Below are positions 17,572-26,342 of a stretch of DNA of 64,000 bases, piece after piece. The stretch comes from Micromonospora sp. NBC_01699. Its GTDB lineage: Bacteria > Actinomycetota > Actinomycetes > Mycobacteriales > Micromonosporaceae. Numbering within the stretch: the first letter of the stretch is position 1; the number at the start of each line of letters is the position of its first letter. The stretch is taken from assembly GCF_036250065.1 (NCBI RefSeq), contig NZ_CP109199.1, forward strand, positions 992,001-1,056,000, read 5' to 3'. A program made the position numbers and the translations under genes. Under the pieces are notes generated by a model. That model had not been told where the DNA came from and searched no databases. It worked only from the letters and a program-made list of their open reading frames with translations.

Positions 17572-18993
17572 TCAGCTCCTGTCGAGTGCGAGTGCGAGTG
17601 CGCGGCGGGTGGGTAGGCCGGTCAGGACCGGTGGGAGCGGGTGCGGGCCGATCAGCAGGTCGTCGTGTCCGGCCAGGTGCAGCTGGGCCCCGGTCACGCC
17701 GAGGCGGGCCAGTACGCCGAGCGCGTCGAACTCGTCGCAGCCGTTGAGCAGGAGGTTGACCTGCCCGTTCGCCGCCACCACCTCGTCGGTCGGGCGCAGT
17801 GCGCCGGCCGGTACCGACCCGCCAGCCGGCAACCGGACCAGGGTGGCGATGTCGGATCGGGCCGACCGGCGTCGGGCCGGGTCGTACCCGACCGCCCGGA
17901 TCTGATGCTCGACCACGCCGGCGAGCAGCGCGGCACTGCGCTCCCAGGTGAACCGGTCGGCCCAGCTCCGGCACGCTCGGGCGACCCGCCGGGCGACCTC
18001 GTCGTCGCCCAGCGCGGTCAGCTGACCGACCAGCATGGCGGGCAGGTGGTCGGGAGTTTCGACGAGGTGTCCGGTGTGGCCGGTGCGCAGGAACTCCCGC
18101 GCGCCGGGTGCCTGTAGCACCACACTCGGTATCCCGTACGCGGCGGCGTTGAGCAGCCGGGTCCGGCACCCCGGCCCGTCGGCGGTGGCAACGGTCAGCC
18201 AGGCGCGGCGCAGCCATCGGTCCCGGTCGTCGTCGGTGACCCGGCCGTGCAGGGTTACCGTCCCGGCCAGTCGCGCGGTGTCGGCGAGCCGACGTAGCCG
18301 GGCCAGTTCCGGCCCGTCGCCGAGGATCTCGACGCGTAGGTCGGGCAGGGCGGCGACGACCGCCGGCAGCGCCCCGAGCAACAGCTCGGTCCGCTCCTCG
18401 GCGACCAGGTCGACGTCGACCACGATGGTCGGTGCGTCGGCCCGTTGCCCGGCCTCGACCGGTACGGGTGTCGGCGCGCCGGGCGGAACTATGAAGATCG
18501 GTCCCTGGAGACGGTGGCGGCGACGCAGGTCGTGCCGGGCCGAGGGGGAAAGTGCCACCACTGACCGGTTCGACCGGCTCCACCCGCGTGCCGCCGCGGC
18601 GAGCAGCCGGCTGCGCCGGCCGGCGGTCCGTTGCGGTACCCGGTGCACCACCTCGACCACCGGCACGGGCCGTCCGGTGAGCAGCGGAAGCGCGATGGTC
18701 GATCCGCCGGTGGCGTCCAGCACCGCGTCGAAGCGATGACCGCCGCGGACCAACCGGGCGGCGGTGCCGAGCGCACTGCCGCCGCGCCGGAGCCGTACCC
18801 CGTCGAGGGTTTCGTCGGCGGGTGCGTCCGGGGATCGGGTCGCCACCCAGGTGACCTCGGCACCGTCGGCCACCCACCGGCGGGTGATCTCGTGCAGGTA
18901 CCGTTCCGGGTCGCCGGCCCGGGGATGCCCCACGTCGTACCGGCTGACCACCAGGACCCGGCGACCGGTCGGGACCGGCCGGGGCGCGCTCAC
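17572..18993 (-). CDS. GT4-type (GT-B) glycosyltransferase
   Basis: A 473-residue cytoplasmic glycosyltransferase. The N-terminal Rossmann domain begins VLVVSRYDVGHPRAGDPERYLHEITRRWV, and the nucleotide-sugar-binding C-terminal domain includes PDLRVEILGDGPELARLRRLAD, LHGRVTDDDRDRWLRRAWLTVAT, and NAAAYGIPSVVLQAPGAREFLRTGHTGHLVE (the usual GT4 EX7E region is changed here). The last 95 residues form an unusual extra domain (YDPARRRSARSDIATL to the end) that resembles a fused regulatory or methyltransferase remnant but is not recognisable. GTG 18993 overlaps the stop of the GT2 gene by 4 nt. Acceptor and donor are unknown. Confidence 0.82.
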   Translation of the reverse strand: MSAPRPVPTGRRVLVVSRYDVGHPRAGDPERYLHEITRRWVADGAEVTWVATRSPDAPADETLDGVRLRRGGSALGTAARLVRGGHRFDAVLDATGGSTIALPLLTGRPVPVVEVVHRVPQRTAGRRSRLLAAAARGWSRSNRSVVALSPSARHDLRRRHRLQGPIFIVPPGAPTPVPVEAGQRADAPTIVVDVDLVAEERTELLLGALPAVVAALPDLRVEILGDGPELARLRRLADTARLAGTVTLHGRVTDDDRDRWLRRAWLTVATADGPGCRTRLLNAAAYGIPSVVLQAPGAREFLRTGHTGHLVETPDHLPAMLVGQLTALGDDEVARRVARACRSWADRFTWERSAALLAGVVEHQIRAVGYDPARRRSARSDIATLVRLPAGGSVPAGALRPTDEVVAANGQVNLLLNGCDEFDALGVLARLGVTGAQLHLAGHDDLLIGPHPLPPVLTGLPTRRALALALDRS

Positions 18994-19775
18994 CGGGTAC
19001 CCGCCCTGGCGGCGAGCAGGTCGGCCCGGTACAGGCGGAACAGGTCGACGAAGGCGGCCCGGCCGTCGCGCAGAGGGCGGAACGTGGACCGTTCGTCGTC
19101 GGTCCAGGTGACCGGGACCTCGGCGATCCGTCCCCCGGCCCGGCGGATCTGCCGCAGCAGCTCCACGTCGAAGGCGAACCCGTTGACCTGGCAGTGCTCC
19201 AGTGCCCACTGCACGGTGACCCGATTGAAAATCTTGAAGCCGCACTGGGTGTCGTGCACGCCGGGGACAAGTTGCCGGGCGAGCGCCCGGAACACCGCGC
19301 CGCCGAGCCGGCGGGTGGCCGGCTGCGGGTGGGCCAGTTCGGCACCGGGAGCGTGCCGGGACGCTATCGCCGCCGCCGCGCCCGCCTCCAGCTCGGCCAT
19401 CGCGCGGGTCAGCGTCGGCACCGGGGTGGACAGGTCGGCGTCGATGAATCCGACGAACCGGGCCATGCTGCCGGCGATGCCCCGGCGGACCGCCGCGCCC
19501 TTGCCGGGCCGGGAGCACCCGACGACGACCACCTCGGCGTTCCAGTCCCGCGCGTCGACGATGGTGGCGGTGTCGTCGGCACTGCCGTTGTCGACCACCA
19601 CCACCCGGGACCGCCAGCGCTGCGCGGCCAGGAACTCGGTCACCTCGGCGAGGGTGGCGGGCAGCCGGGCGGCCTCGTTGAACGCCGGTACGACCAACTC
19701 CAGGTCGACTTCGCCCAGACGGATCGGGACGTACCGGCCGAGGGGTGTCGGGCTCGGTGGGGTCAGTGGGCTCAT
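18990..19775 (-). CDS. GT2 family glycosyltransferase (polyprenyl-phosphate sugar synthase-like)
   Basis: A 261-residue GT-A fold enzyme resembling dolichyl/polyprenyl-phosphate mannose or glucose synthases. The N-terminal strand is LELVVPAFNEAARLPATL. VVVDNGSADDT and the metal-binding DxD region FIDADLSTPV follow, then the acceptor motif GVHDTQCGFKIFN and FAFDVELLRQIRRAGGRIAEVPVTW. It probably makes a lipid-linked sugar that the GT87 enzyme could use. The ATG at 19775 follows GGGAGGTGTGTG and shares one base with the stop of the transglutaminase-like gene, linking the glycosyltransferases to the biosynthetic operon. Confidence 0.88.
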   Translation of the reverse strand: MSPLTPPSPTPLGRYVPIRLGEVDLELVVPAFNEAARLPATLAEVTEFLAAQRWRSRVVVVDNGSADDTATIVDARDWNAEVVVVGCSRPGKGAAVRRGIAGSMARFVGFIDADLSTPVPTLTRAMAELEAGAAAAIASRHAPGAELAHPQPATRRLGGAVFRALARQLVPGVHDTQCGFKIFNRVTVQWALEHCQVNGFAFDVELLRQIRRAGGRIAEVPVTWTDDERSTFRPLRDGRAAFVDLFRLYRADLLAARAGTR

Positions 19776-20470
19776 CACACACCTCCCTGGGGCGTCGCGT
19801 CGGTCACCAGGGATCCCCGAGCGGTGGTGTGCTGGCTGGCGAAGAGCTTCGGGTGGTTGGCGCGGATGCCGTCGACGACCATGTCGTACGGGACGTCGTC
19901 GAAATCGCCGTGCTCCCGGAGGAACTCCATGTGCCGCTGACCCTCGTCGTCGTACGGGTGGTACATCGAGTCGGTCCGCCCGTCGAACTCCAACGGTTTG
20001 ATCTTGTAGAGCCGGCAGAGCATCTTGTTGAAGACCGGGGTCGCCCGGACCCACCTGTCCTCCAGGAAAACCGTGGTCAGGCTGTGGAAGGTGAAGATCT
20101 GGCCGCCCATCAGCTCTTCCAGCCGTGGCGAGGCGAGGTGATTGCGTACGTCGCCGTAGTAGATCCGGCTCGGTACGCCCACCGCGCGCACCGCGGCCGC
20201 GTACACGATGGACTTGTGCACGCAGAAGCCCATTCCCCGAGTGATCGTCGAGCTGGCCTTCAGGCCGTGGCGGGACAGGTCCGCCCCGTACACCTCGTAG
20301 TGGATGCCGTCGCGGACGGCGTAGTAGAGGGCGATCGCCCGCTCGGTCGGGGTCATTCCCGCACCGCCGTCGGGCAGCGTCCGGGCGACGAAGTCGCGGA
20401 CGATGTCGGAGTCGTGGTCGAGGAACTCGGTGGGGTCGAGCAGGGTGCTGTCGATGACGCGCGCAGACAT
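19775..20470 (-). CDS. Transglutaminase-like superfamily protein
   Basis: A 231-residue cytosolic protein with a transglutaminase/papain-like fold. The nucleophile region is TRGMGFCVHKSIVYAAAVRAVGVPSRIYYGDVRNH, and the histidine part is IFTFHSLTTVFLEDRWVRATPVFNKM. The usual third residue, an Asp in the final strand, is not obvious (WVRATPVFN). Such proteins may hydrolyse or form amides; AdmF in andrimid biosynthesis joins two carrier-bound acyl groups this way. In this cluster it could therefore be the condensing enzyme, since no NRPS condensation domain is present. CCGGAGGACACCCC precedes the ATG, 32 bp after the dehydrogenase stop. Confidence 0.78.
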   Translation of the reverse strand: MSARVIDSTLLDPTEFLDHDSDIVRDFVARTLPDGGAGMTPTERAIALYYAVRDGIHYEVYGADLSRHGLKASSTITRGMGFCVHKSIVYAAAVRAVGVPSRIYYGDVRNHLASPRLEELMGGQIFTFHSLTTVFLEDRWVRATPVFNKMLCRLYKIKPLEFDGRTDSMYHPYDDEGQRHMEFLREHGDFDDVPYDMVVDGIRANHPKLFASQHTTARGSLVTDATPQGGV

Positions 20471-20502
20471 GGGGTGTCCTCCGGAGGGGTTGGGGGCGAG
20501 GG

Positions 20503-21642
20503 TCAGAGGCCGAGCATTTTGGCGATTCGCTGGCGCTGGACGTCGGACGTGCCGGAGTAGATGGTTCCGGCGACCGCGTTGCGCAGGTCCTTTTCCAGGC
20601 CGTACTCGCTGGTGTAGCCGTACCCGCCGAAGATCTGGACGGCGGCCAGCGCGGTGTTGATGTTGCTTTCGCTGGTGATCAGCTTGCTGGCGGCGATGTC
20701 GATCGTGACGTTCTCGCCGCTGCTGTGTCGCTGCGCGGTGTCGTAGAGCCACTTGCGGGCGGTCTCCACCGCGATGTGCATGTCGGCGATCCGGTTCGAC
20801 ACCGACTGGAAGGCGCCGATCTTCTGGCCGAACTGCACCCGCGACCGGGCGTAGTCGATCGAGCGCGCCAACCGGTGCTGCATCTCACCGAGGTTGATCA
20901 CGAACGAGCAGAGGATCTCCCACTTCATGACGTGGTCCATGACCAGGAAACCAGCGCCGGGCGAGCCGACGACGTTCGCCGCCGGAACCCGGCAGTCGTC
21001 GAAGAACAGCTCGGAGAAGGGGGAGGTGCTCAGCCCCATCTTCGACACCGGCGGCCCCACCACCAGCCCGGGGGTGTCCCGGTCCACCAGGAACGCGGTC
21101 AGGGCGGCCGGGCTGCCCCGCTTGCCGGTCAGCGCGTAGACCACGATCACGTCGGCGATCGGTCCGTTGGTGACGAACGCCTTGCTGCCGTTGAGCACGT
21201 ACTCGTCGCCGTCGCGTACGGCGGTGGTGCGCATCGCCATCACGTCCGAGCCGCCGGACGGCTCGCTGATCGCGTGCGCCCCGATGATCGAGCCGTCGCT
21301 GACCCGGCTCAGGTAGCGGTCCTTGAGCGATGCCGAGCCGAAGCGTTGCAGGGGGACGCCGGTGCTCACGATGTGGGTCGAGACGGAGAAGCTGAATCCG
21401 CCGTCGCGGCAGGCGTAGCCGAGCCCCTCAAGGACGTACATGGTGGTGAGCAGGTCGCGGCCGAGACCGCCCCAGCGCTCGTCGAACGGCAGGCCGAGCA
21501 GCCCGGTCTCCCGGATCAGCTTCCATGCCGCGCTGCCGAACTCGCGGTCCGCGTCACGTTCGAGATGCCCCTCGCCCGCCGCCAGGCCCAACTCCTCGGC
21601 CAGGGCGCGCAGCTCACGCTGTTCCTCGCTCCAAGTGATCAT
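20503..21642 (-). CDS. Acyl-CoA (acyl-carrier) dehydrogenase, FAD-dependent
   Basis: A 379-residue flavoprotein of the acyl-CoA dehydrogenase fold: helical N-terminus with LLGLPFDERWGGLG, the FAD/substrate strand IIGAHAISEPSGGSDVMAMRTTAV, the central beta domain with YVLNGSKAFVTNGPIADVIVVYA, and the C-terminal helices with RVQFGQKIGAFQSVSNRIADM, QIFGGYGYTSEYGLEKDLRNA and IYSGTSDVQRQRIAKML. By recall it resembles PltE/RedW-type enzymes that oxidise prolyl-carrier proteins to pyrrolyl thioesters more than fatty-acid enzymes do (shared NAPIADI-like and SGTSDMQ segments). It starts 4 nt after the adenylating enzyme and probably acts on its carrier-bound product. Confidence 0.87.
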   Translation of the reverse strand: MITWSEEQRELRALAEELGLAAGEGHLERDADREFGSAAWKLIRETGLLGLPFDERWGGLGRDLLTTMYVLEGLGYACRDGGFSFSVSTHIVSTGVPLQRFGSASLKDRYLSRVSDGSIIGAHAISEPSGGSDVMAMRTTAVRDGDEYVLNGSKAFVTNGPIADVIVVYALTGKRGSPAALTAFLVDRDTPGLVVGPPVSKMGLSTSPFSELFFDDCRVPAANVVGSPGAGFLVMDHVMKWEILCSFVINLGEMQHRLARSIDYARSRVQFGQKIGAFQSVSNRIADMHIAVETARKWLYDTAQRHSSGENVTIDIAASKLITSESNINTALAAVQIFGGYGYTSEYGLEKDLRNAVAGTIYSGTSDVQRQRIAKMLGL

Positions 21643-21646
21643 GGTG

Positions 21647-23098
21647 TCAACTCCGCTCGGTCGAGGCGGCCAGGGCCAGGCTGCGGCGCTCGCGTAGCGC
21701 GTTGCGGTCGACCTTCCCGGTGGACGTACGCGGCAGCGCCTCGTCGACCAGCTCGAACGCGCCGGGGATGGCGGTGCGGGGCAGCGCGGCGGCGCAGTGC
21801 AGCCGCAGGTGCAGCCCGTTGATCTCGGAAGCCGCCGCGCGGCGGACCACCGCGTGCAGGACGTTGCCGGCGTTCGGGTCCGCAACGGCGACCACGGCCG
21901 CCTCCAGCACCTCCGGGTGGGCGAGCACCACCTGCTCCACCTCTTGCAGGTTGGTCCGGACCCCGCGGACCTTGACCTGGTGGTCGTTGCGGCCGGTGAG
22001 GAAGAACAGTCCGGAGGCGTCCCGCCGGACCAGGTCGCCGGTGCGGAACCAGCCGTCCCGCCAGCGCTGGTCGTCCAGCCGGGAGTCCAGGTAGCCCCTG
22101 GCCCGAAACGGGGTACGGACCACCAGCTCGCCGGCTCCCGCGCCGGTCACCTCGGCGCCGTCGGGGTCCACCATGGACACCGCCACGCCGTCGATCGGGC
22201 GGCCGATCGGGATGACGCCTTCCGCGTACACCTCGGCCGGTTCGACCCGGTAGAGGAAACTGTCGTTGGTCTCGGTGCAGCCGTAGACGTTCCAGAGCCG
22301 GGCGTTCGGGAACGCCTCGATCACTCGCTCCAGCAGGGACAGCGGTACCACGTCCCCGGTGAACAGGACGTCGCGAACCCCCGGGAACCGGCCGCCGGTC
22401 TCGGTGACCAACCGGAAGAAAAGCGGGACGGCCTGGATCACGGTCGGCGTCCGGTCCCGGCAGAGCGCCGCCAGCCAGGCCCCCTCGACGGCCCGCTCCG
22501 GGTCCGGCAGCTCGACGCAGGCCCCGGCGGCCAGTGCGGCCCAGACGTCCAGCAGGCACAGGTCGAAGTTCAGCGGTGCGTAGTTGAGCACCCGGGCGTC
22601 GGGCCCGATGCCGAAGGTCTGCGCCGCCCAGGTCAGGAACGCGTCCACACCCTCGGCGGTCAGGTCGACCACCTTCGGCGTGCCGGTCGAGCCGGAGGTG
22701 GTGAGCAGCAGGCCGGCACCGGGCAGGGGGCGGCCCTGCGCCCCGCTGGCCCGTACCGTCACGCCGTCGGCGGAGGCGGCCAGCACCTGGGCGCAGCCAA
22801 CCTCGGCGCAGAGCCGGGCGAGCGCGTCCGCGCCCAGGGACGACGAGGGCAGCAGTACCCGGCGGTCCGCCGCGAACGCGGCGATCAGTAGTGCGATGGT
22901 CTCCGGGGACTTGACCGCGGGGATGCAGAGCGGCAGTTCCGGGTCGGGTGCGAGGGCGGCGAGCGCCTCCCCGGCGTCCCGTACCCGGTCCGCCAGCTCC
23001 CGGTAGCTGACCTCCCGGCCAGCCCAGGACAGGGCCGGGGCGTCGGGTCTCATAAGGGACTGTTCGGTGAAGTCGGTGCAGAACGATCTGGTGGGCAC
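21647..23098 (-). CDS. Free-standing amino-acid adenylating enzyme (NRPS A-domain-like)
   Basis: A 483-residue AMP-forming ligase with NRPS-type core motifs: A3 LLLTTSGSTGTPKVV (about 131-145), A4 NFDLCLLDVW, A5 NVYGCTETND, A7 WFRTGDLV, A8 GRNDHQVKVRGVRTNLQEVEQ and A10 STGKVDRNAL with the catalytic lysine. It should activate an amino acid as acyl-AMP and load the discrete carrier protein at 27813-28064. Aligned by eye to GrsA, the pocket reads roughly D-L-L-L-L-T-V-D-S. The leading Asp fits an alpha-amino acid, and the first three positions match prolyl enzymes, but the rest do not allow a firm call. The GTG at 23098 follows AGGAGA. Confidence 0.88.
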   Translation of the reverse strand: MPTRSFCTDFTEQSLMRPDAPALSWAGREVSYRELADRVRDAGEALAALAPDPELPLCIPAVKSPETIALLIAAFAADRRVLLPSSSLGADALARLCAEVGCAQVLAASADGVTVRASGAQGRPLPGAGLLLTTSGSTGTPKVVDLTAEGVDAFLTWAAQTFGIGPDARVLNYAPLNFDLCLLDVWAALAAGACVELPDPERAVEGAWLAALCRDRTPTVIQAVPLFFRLVTETGGRFPGVRDVLFTGDVVPLSLLERVIEAFPNARLWNVYGCTETNDSFLYRVEPAEVYAEGVIPIGRPIDGVAVSMVDPDGAEVTGAGAGELVVRTPFRARGYLDSRLDDQRWRDGWFRTGDLVRRDASGLFFLTGRNDHQVKVRGVRTNLQEVEQVVLAHPEVLEAAVVAVADPNAGNVLHAVVRRAAASEINGLHLRLHCAAALPRTAIPGAFELVDEALPRTSTGKVDRNALRERRSLALAASTERS

Positions 23099-23177
23099 GA
23101 TGTCTCTCCTGCCGTTCGTGTCGCGACGGTGAAATGCGGGCAGAGTCGAGCGCGCGGGGGCTCGGGGAGGGCCCAGC

Positions 23178-23262
23178 GCGTGGGTCGGGGGGATCAGAGC
23201 GTGGGTCGGGGGGATCAGAGCGTGGATCGGGTGGGATCAGAGCGTGGGGCGGGTGGAGTCAG
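23178..23262. repeat. Four imperfect tandem repeats of about 21 bp
   Basis: Units beginning GCGTGG at 23178, 23199, 23220 and 23242 read approximately GCGTGGGTCGGGGGGATCAGA with increasing divergence to the right. They fill the gap between the adenylating enzyme and the racemase-like gene and touch the latter's stop codon. Confidence 0.85.
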
Positions 23263-24047
23263 GTGCCGGCGTCGACCAGGCGACCGCCGCCCGGCACCGT
23301 CTCGTCGAGACCGGCGACGGTGAGCAGCCGGCGCAGGCAGGCCTGGTTGGAGGTGACCACCGGAACACCGAGCCGCCGCTCCAGCGGGGCCACCGCGTCC
23401 CAGGAGCGGAAGCCGCTGCCGGGAATCAGCACCCCGTCGGCGTCCGCCGGGAAGCGGGCGGCGACCTGCCGGCACACCTCGTCCGGGTCGACCATCCACC
23501 GCCCACCCCGGTCGAAGATCCGGTGCCGCTCCACCGAGTCCCAGTCGGTGTCGAGCCGGTAGTGCAGCAGGCCGGCGACCTCGAACCCGCCCGAGGCCAG
23601 GTACCGCTGGGTGGCGGCGAAGGTCGGCGCGGTGAACCACGGCGGCACCAGCACCAGCGGGCGGCGTACGCCCATCTCGGTCAGCCCGGTCCGGATCGCC
23701 TGCCCGGCGGTGTAGACCGGGGTGCCGTCGGCCAGCTCGGTCGCGGCGGCGACAAAACCGGCGTCGAACTCCAGGCCGCCGAAGAAGCTCGCCGAGGCGA
23801 AGCAGAGGCAGATCGCGGTCAGATCCATCTGGCCGAGCTGGACCAGGCCGCGCCGAATGTCCGGCTGGGCGATCAGGCGCTGCCAGGTCTCCTCGGTGTA
23901 CTCCTCGCCGGCGCTGGTCGGGCTCTCGAACCGGGCGGTGTGCACGGTGACCCCGGCCGGGGCTCGGCTCCACAGTTCCGCCTCCACCACCGGGTCGTTG
24001 TGCACCACCAGTACGCCGAGCTGGGCGACCCAGGCCGAGGCCCTCAC
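23259..24047 (-). CDS. Aspartate/glutamate racemase or maleate isomerase family protein
   Basis: A 262-residue enzyme of the Asp/Glu racemase superfamily, in the maleate cis-trans isomerase/arylmalonate decarboxylase branch: GVLVVHNDPVVEAELWSRAPAGVTVHTARF at the N-terminus, a first cysteine region at LTAICLCFASASFF (Cys80/Cys82), and a second at VPVVTSNQACLRRLL (Cys237). Two facing cysteines act as acid and base in this fold. Substrates are typically dicarboxylates or alpha-acidic carbonyl compounds, so it could isomerise or epimerise a pathway intermediate. Its GTG at 24047 overlaps the exporter stop by 4 nt. The exact reaction is unknown. Confidence 0.78.
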   Translation of the reverse strand: MRASAWVAQLGVLVVHNDPVVEAELWSRAPAGVTVHTARFESPTSAGEEYTEETWQRLIAQPDIRRGLVQLGQMDLTAICLCFASASFFGGLEFDAGFVAAATELADGTPVYTAGQAIRTGLTEMGVRRPLVLVPPWFTAPTFAATQRYLASGGFEVAGLLHYRLDTDWDSVERHRIFDRGGRWMVDPDEVCRQVAARFPADADGVLIPGSGFRSWDAVAPLERRLGVPVVTSNQACLRRLLTVAGLDETVPGGGRLVDAGT

Positions 24048-25636
24048 GATCGGCTCCGCTCGGGGCCGGCGGCCACGACGTGCGCCGGCCGGTCGAGCGT
24101 CCCGGCACCGCGTCGATCGGCCGCGCCCGACCGATCCGGCGTGTTGCCCGTCGCCGGTGTGTCGCCGGTCGCCGGGGTGCCGCCGATCGTCTGGGTGCTG
24201 CCGGTCGCCGGTGTGTCGCCGGTTGCCGGGGTGCTGCCGGTGCTGCCGGTGCTGCCGCGCCGGTGCAGGCCGAACCAGACCAGGACCGCGCCGGCGGCGG
24301 CGGCCAGGGCGGTGGCGACGAAGGCGGCGCCGAAGCTGCCCGCGTCCGGGTCGGTGCCGAGTACCAGCACCAGCACGGCGATCCCGAGGGCGCCGGCCAT
24401 GTACTGGGCAGTGGTCATCAGGGCGCTGCCGACACCCTGGTTGCGGTCCTCCACGTCGGCGGTGCCGGCGATGAACATCGACACGTACGTGACGCCGTGC
24501 GCGAAACCGGTGATCAGCAGGCCGGGCAGCAGGTGCAGCACGTAGTTGTCGCCCTGGACCTGAATGGCCAGCAACAGCAGACCGGCCGCGTTGCCGACGA
24601 AGGCCAGGGTCAGGGCCAGCCGGACGCCGAGCGCGGCGACGATCCGGGCCGCCACCGAGTTCGCGACCGCGATCGCCACCGCCATCGGCAGGAACGCCAT
24701 GCCGGCCGCGATCGGGCCGTACCCGCGAAGCTGCTGGAGCAGCAGGGTGAGCACGAAGAACTGGTTACCGACACTGGCCATGTACAGCGCGGTGGCCCCG
24801 CAGCCGACCAGGAGTGACCGGGTACGTCGCAGCAGCGGGTCGACCAGCGGCTGGGTGCTGTGCCGTTCCCGCAGGACGAAGCCGATCAGCAGGGCGGCGG
24901 CGGTGGCGAACGCGGCCAGCGTGCCGCCGTCCGTCCAGCCGTGGCTGGATGCCCAGGTCAGGGCGAGCGCGGTGGAGAGCACGGTGCCGGTGCACAGGAT
25001 CGCGCTGGGCACGTTGAGCTGACCGTGTCCGGTGGTCGGCGGACGCATCCGGGGCAGCAGCCGGGGCGCGCCCATCGCGCAGATCAGCGCGAGCGGCAGG
25101 TTGATCAGGAAGACCCAGCGCCAGGAAGCGGTGCTCAGCAGCCCGCCGACGACCACCCCGGCGGCCAGGCCGGACGCGCCGACCGTACCCCAGACGCCGA
25201 GCGCCCGGTTGCGGGCCGGACCGGCGGCGAACGAGGTGTTGATCAGGGAGATGACCGCCGGCTGGAGGGCGGCGGCGGCGATGCCCTGCAACGCGCGGGC
25301 CACCAGCAGCAATGCGGGGGCGGTGGCCAGGCCGCCGGCGAGCGCGGCGATCCCGAACGCCGCCATCGCCACGATGAACAGGTTCCGGGGCCCGAACCGG
25401 TCGGAGGCCCGCCCGCCGACGACGAGGAAGCCCGCGAAGAACACCGCGTACCCGCTCACCACCCACTGGATGGAGCTCTCGGTCAGGTCGAACTCGGCGC
25501 CGATGCGAGGCAGGGCGATGTAGACGATGGAGTAGTCGAGGGCGATCAGGAACTGGGCGATCGCGAGAATGGTCAGGGTGGCGGCGGGGGACGCCGACCT
25601 GCCGGGTGCCGGTGTGGATCGGGTGGGGTTGGTCAT
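24044..25636 (-). CDS. MFS multidrug/metabolite exporter, DHA2 family (14 TM)
   Basis: A 530-residue major-facilitator exporter with 14 predicted membrane helices. Motifs are LDYSIVYIALPRIGAEF in helix 1, SGYAVFFAGFLVVGGRASDRFG (motif A), RALQGIAAAALQPAVISLI (motif B) and WRWVFLINLPLAL. It probably pumps the cluster product out of the cell using the proton gradient. The last 75 or so residues form a hydrophilic, low-complexity tail of repeated G-x-T-P-A-T units that are not part of the family core. ATG 25636 lies 7 nt after the HAD gene stop and is translationally linked to the racemase-like gene. Confidence 0.9.
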   Translation of the reverse strand: MTNPTRSTPAPGRSASPAATLTILAIAQFLIALDYSIVYIALPRIGAEFDLTESSIQWVVSGYAVFFAGFLVVGGRASDRFGPRNLFIVAMAAFGIAALAGGLATAPALLLVARALQGIAAAALQPAVISLINTSFAAGPARNRALGVWGTVGASGLAAGVVVGGLLSTASWRWVFLINLPLALICAMGAPRLLPRMRPPTTGHGQLNVPSAILCTGTVLSTALALTWASSHGWTDGGTLAAFATAAALLIGFVLRERHSTQPLVDPLLRRTRSLLVGCGATALYMASVGNQFFVLTLLLQQLRGYGPIAAGMAFLPMAVAIAVANSVAARIVAALGVRLALTLAFVGNAAGLLLLAIQVQGDNYVLHLLPGLLITGFAHGVTYVSMFIAGTADVEDRNQGVGSALMTTAQYMAGALGIAVLVLVLGTDPDAGSFGAAFVATALAAAAGAVLVWFGLHRRGSTGSTGSTPATGDTPATGSTQTIGGTPATGDTPATGNTPDRSGAADRRGAGTLDRPAHVVAAGPERSRS

Positions 25637-25643
25637 GGTCGGA

Positions 25644-26342
25644 TCACCTTTGGCCGAGGTCGAGCGGGACGGGACGGAAAGCGGGTTCGTCTGGGAGCAG
25701 CGCCGGGCCGAGCGTGGCCGGTCCGCCGTAGACCGCGCGGGCACCGGCGAGCAGGAGTTCGGCCCGGCTGGACACGCCGGTGGTGACACCGAACGAGGTC
25801 ATACCGGCGGCGTTGGCCATCCGGATGTCGTCCAGCGCGTCGCCGACGACGACGCAGTGGGCGGGCGGCACGCCGAGCGCGTCGGCGGCCAGCAGCGCCA
25901 GGTCGGGGTGCGGCTTGCCGCGCTCGGCCATGCCGTGGCAGGCGAGCGTGTCGAACGCGTCGAGCAGCCCGGTCGCGGTCAGCAGCTCGATGGCGCTGGG
26001 GCGTACCTTGCTGGTGACCACCGCCAGCGGATGACCGTGGTCGCGCAGGGCGGCGAGCAGTTCGGGTACGCCGGGGAAGACCAGGCGGCTGGCGGACGGG
26101 ATGACCGTCTCGGTGAACAGCTCACGGGCCCGGTTCGCGGCCCGGTCCACCTCGCGGTGGTCGACGGGCAACCCGAGCAGGGTGGCGAACGACGCGGTCA
26201 GCGGGCGACCGACCGTACGGCGTAGTTGGTTGTCGGTGGCGCTGCGGCCGTGCTCGGCGACGACCATGCGCAGCACCGTGGTCATCCCGCCCGGCGTGTC
26301 GACCAGGGTGCCGTCGACGTCGAAGAGGATCGCGGTGGTCAC
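25644..26342 (-). CDS. HAD-family phosphatase, probable partner of the PsuG homologue
   Basis: A 232-residue haloacid-dehalogenase-type phosphatase with a C1 cap. Motif I is ILFDVDGTLVD (Asp8 nucleophile, Asp10 acid/base), motif II is AVVTSKVRP, the motif III lysine is in GMAERGKPHPD, and motif IV is VVVGDALDDIRMANAAG. It overlaps the psuG-like gene by 4 nt. In the IndA/IndB and AlnA/AlnB systems an equivalent HAD enzyme removes the phosphate after the glycosidase homologue has joined ribose-5-phosphate to an acceptor through a C-C bond. The same role is inferred here. Confidence 0.85.
   Translation of the reverse strand: MTTAILFDVDGTLVDTPGGMTTVLRMVVAEHGRSATDNQLRRTVGRPLTASFATLLGLPVDHREVDRAANRARELFTETVIPSASRLVFPGVPELLAALRDHGHPLAVVTSKVRPSAIELLTATGLLDAFDTLACHGMAERGKPHPDLALLAADALGVPPAHCVVVGDALDDIRMANAAGMTSFGVTTGVSSRAELLLAGARAVYGGPATLGPALLPDEPAFRPVPLDLGQR

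Noticed and set aside
16178-19345. 1055-codon minus-strand open frame spanning three glycosyltransferase genes
   Set aside because: It is the wrong phase of three well-supported genes, with a low-complexity Arg/Gly/Pro translation.
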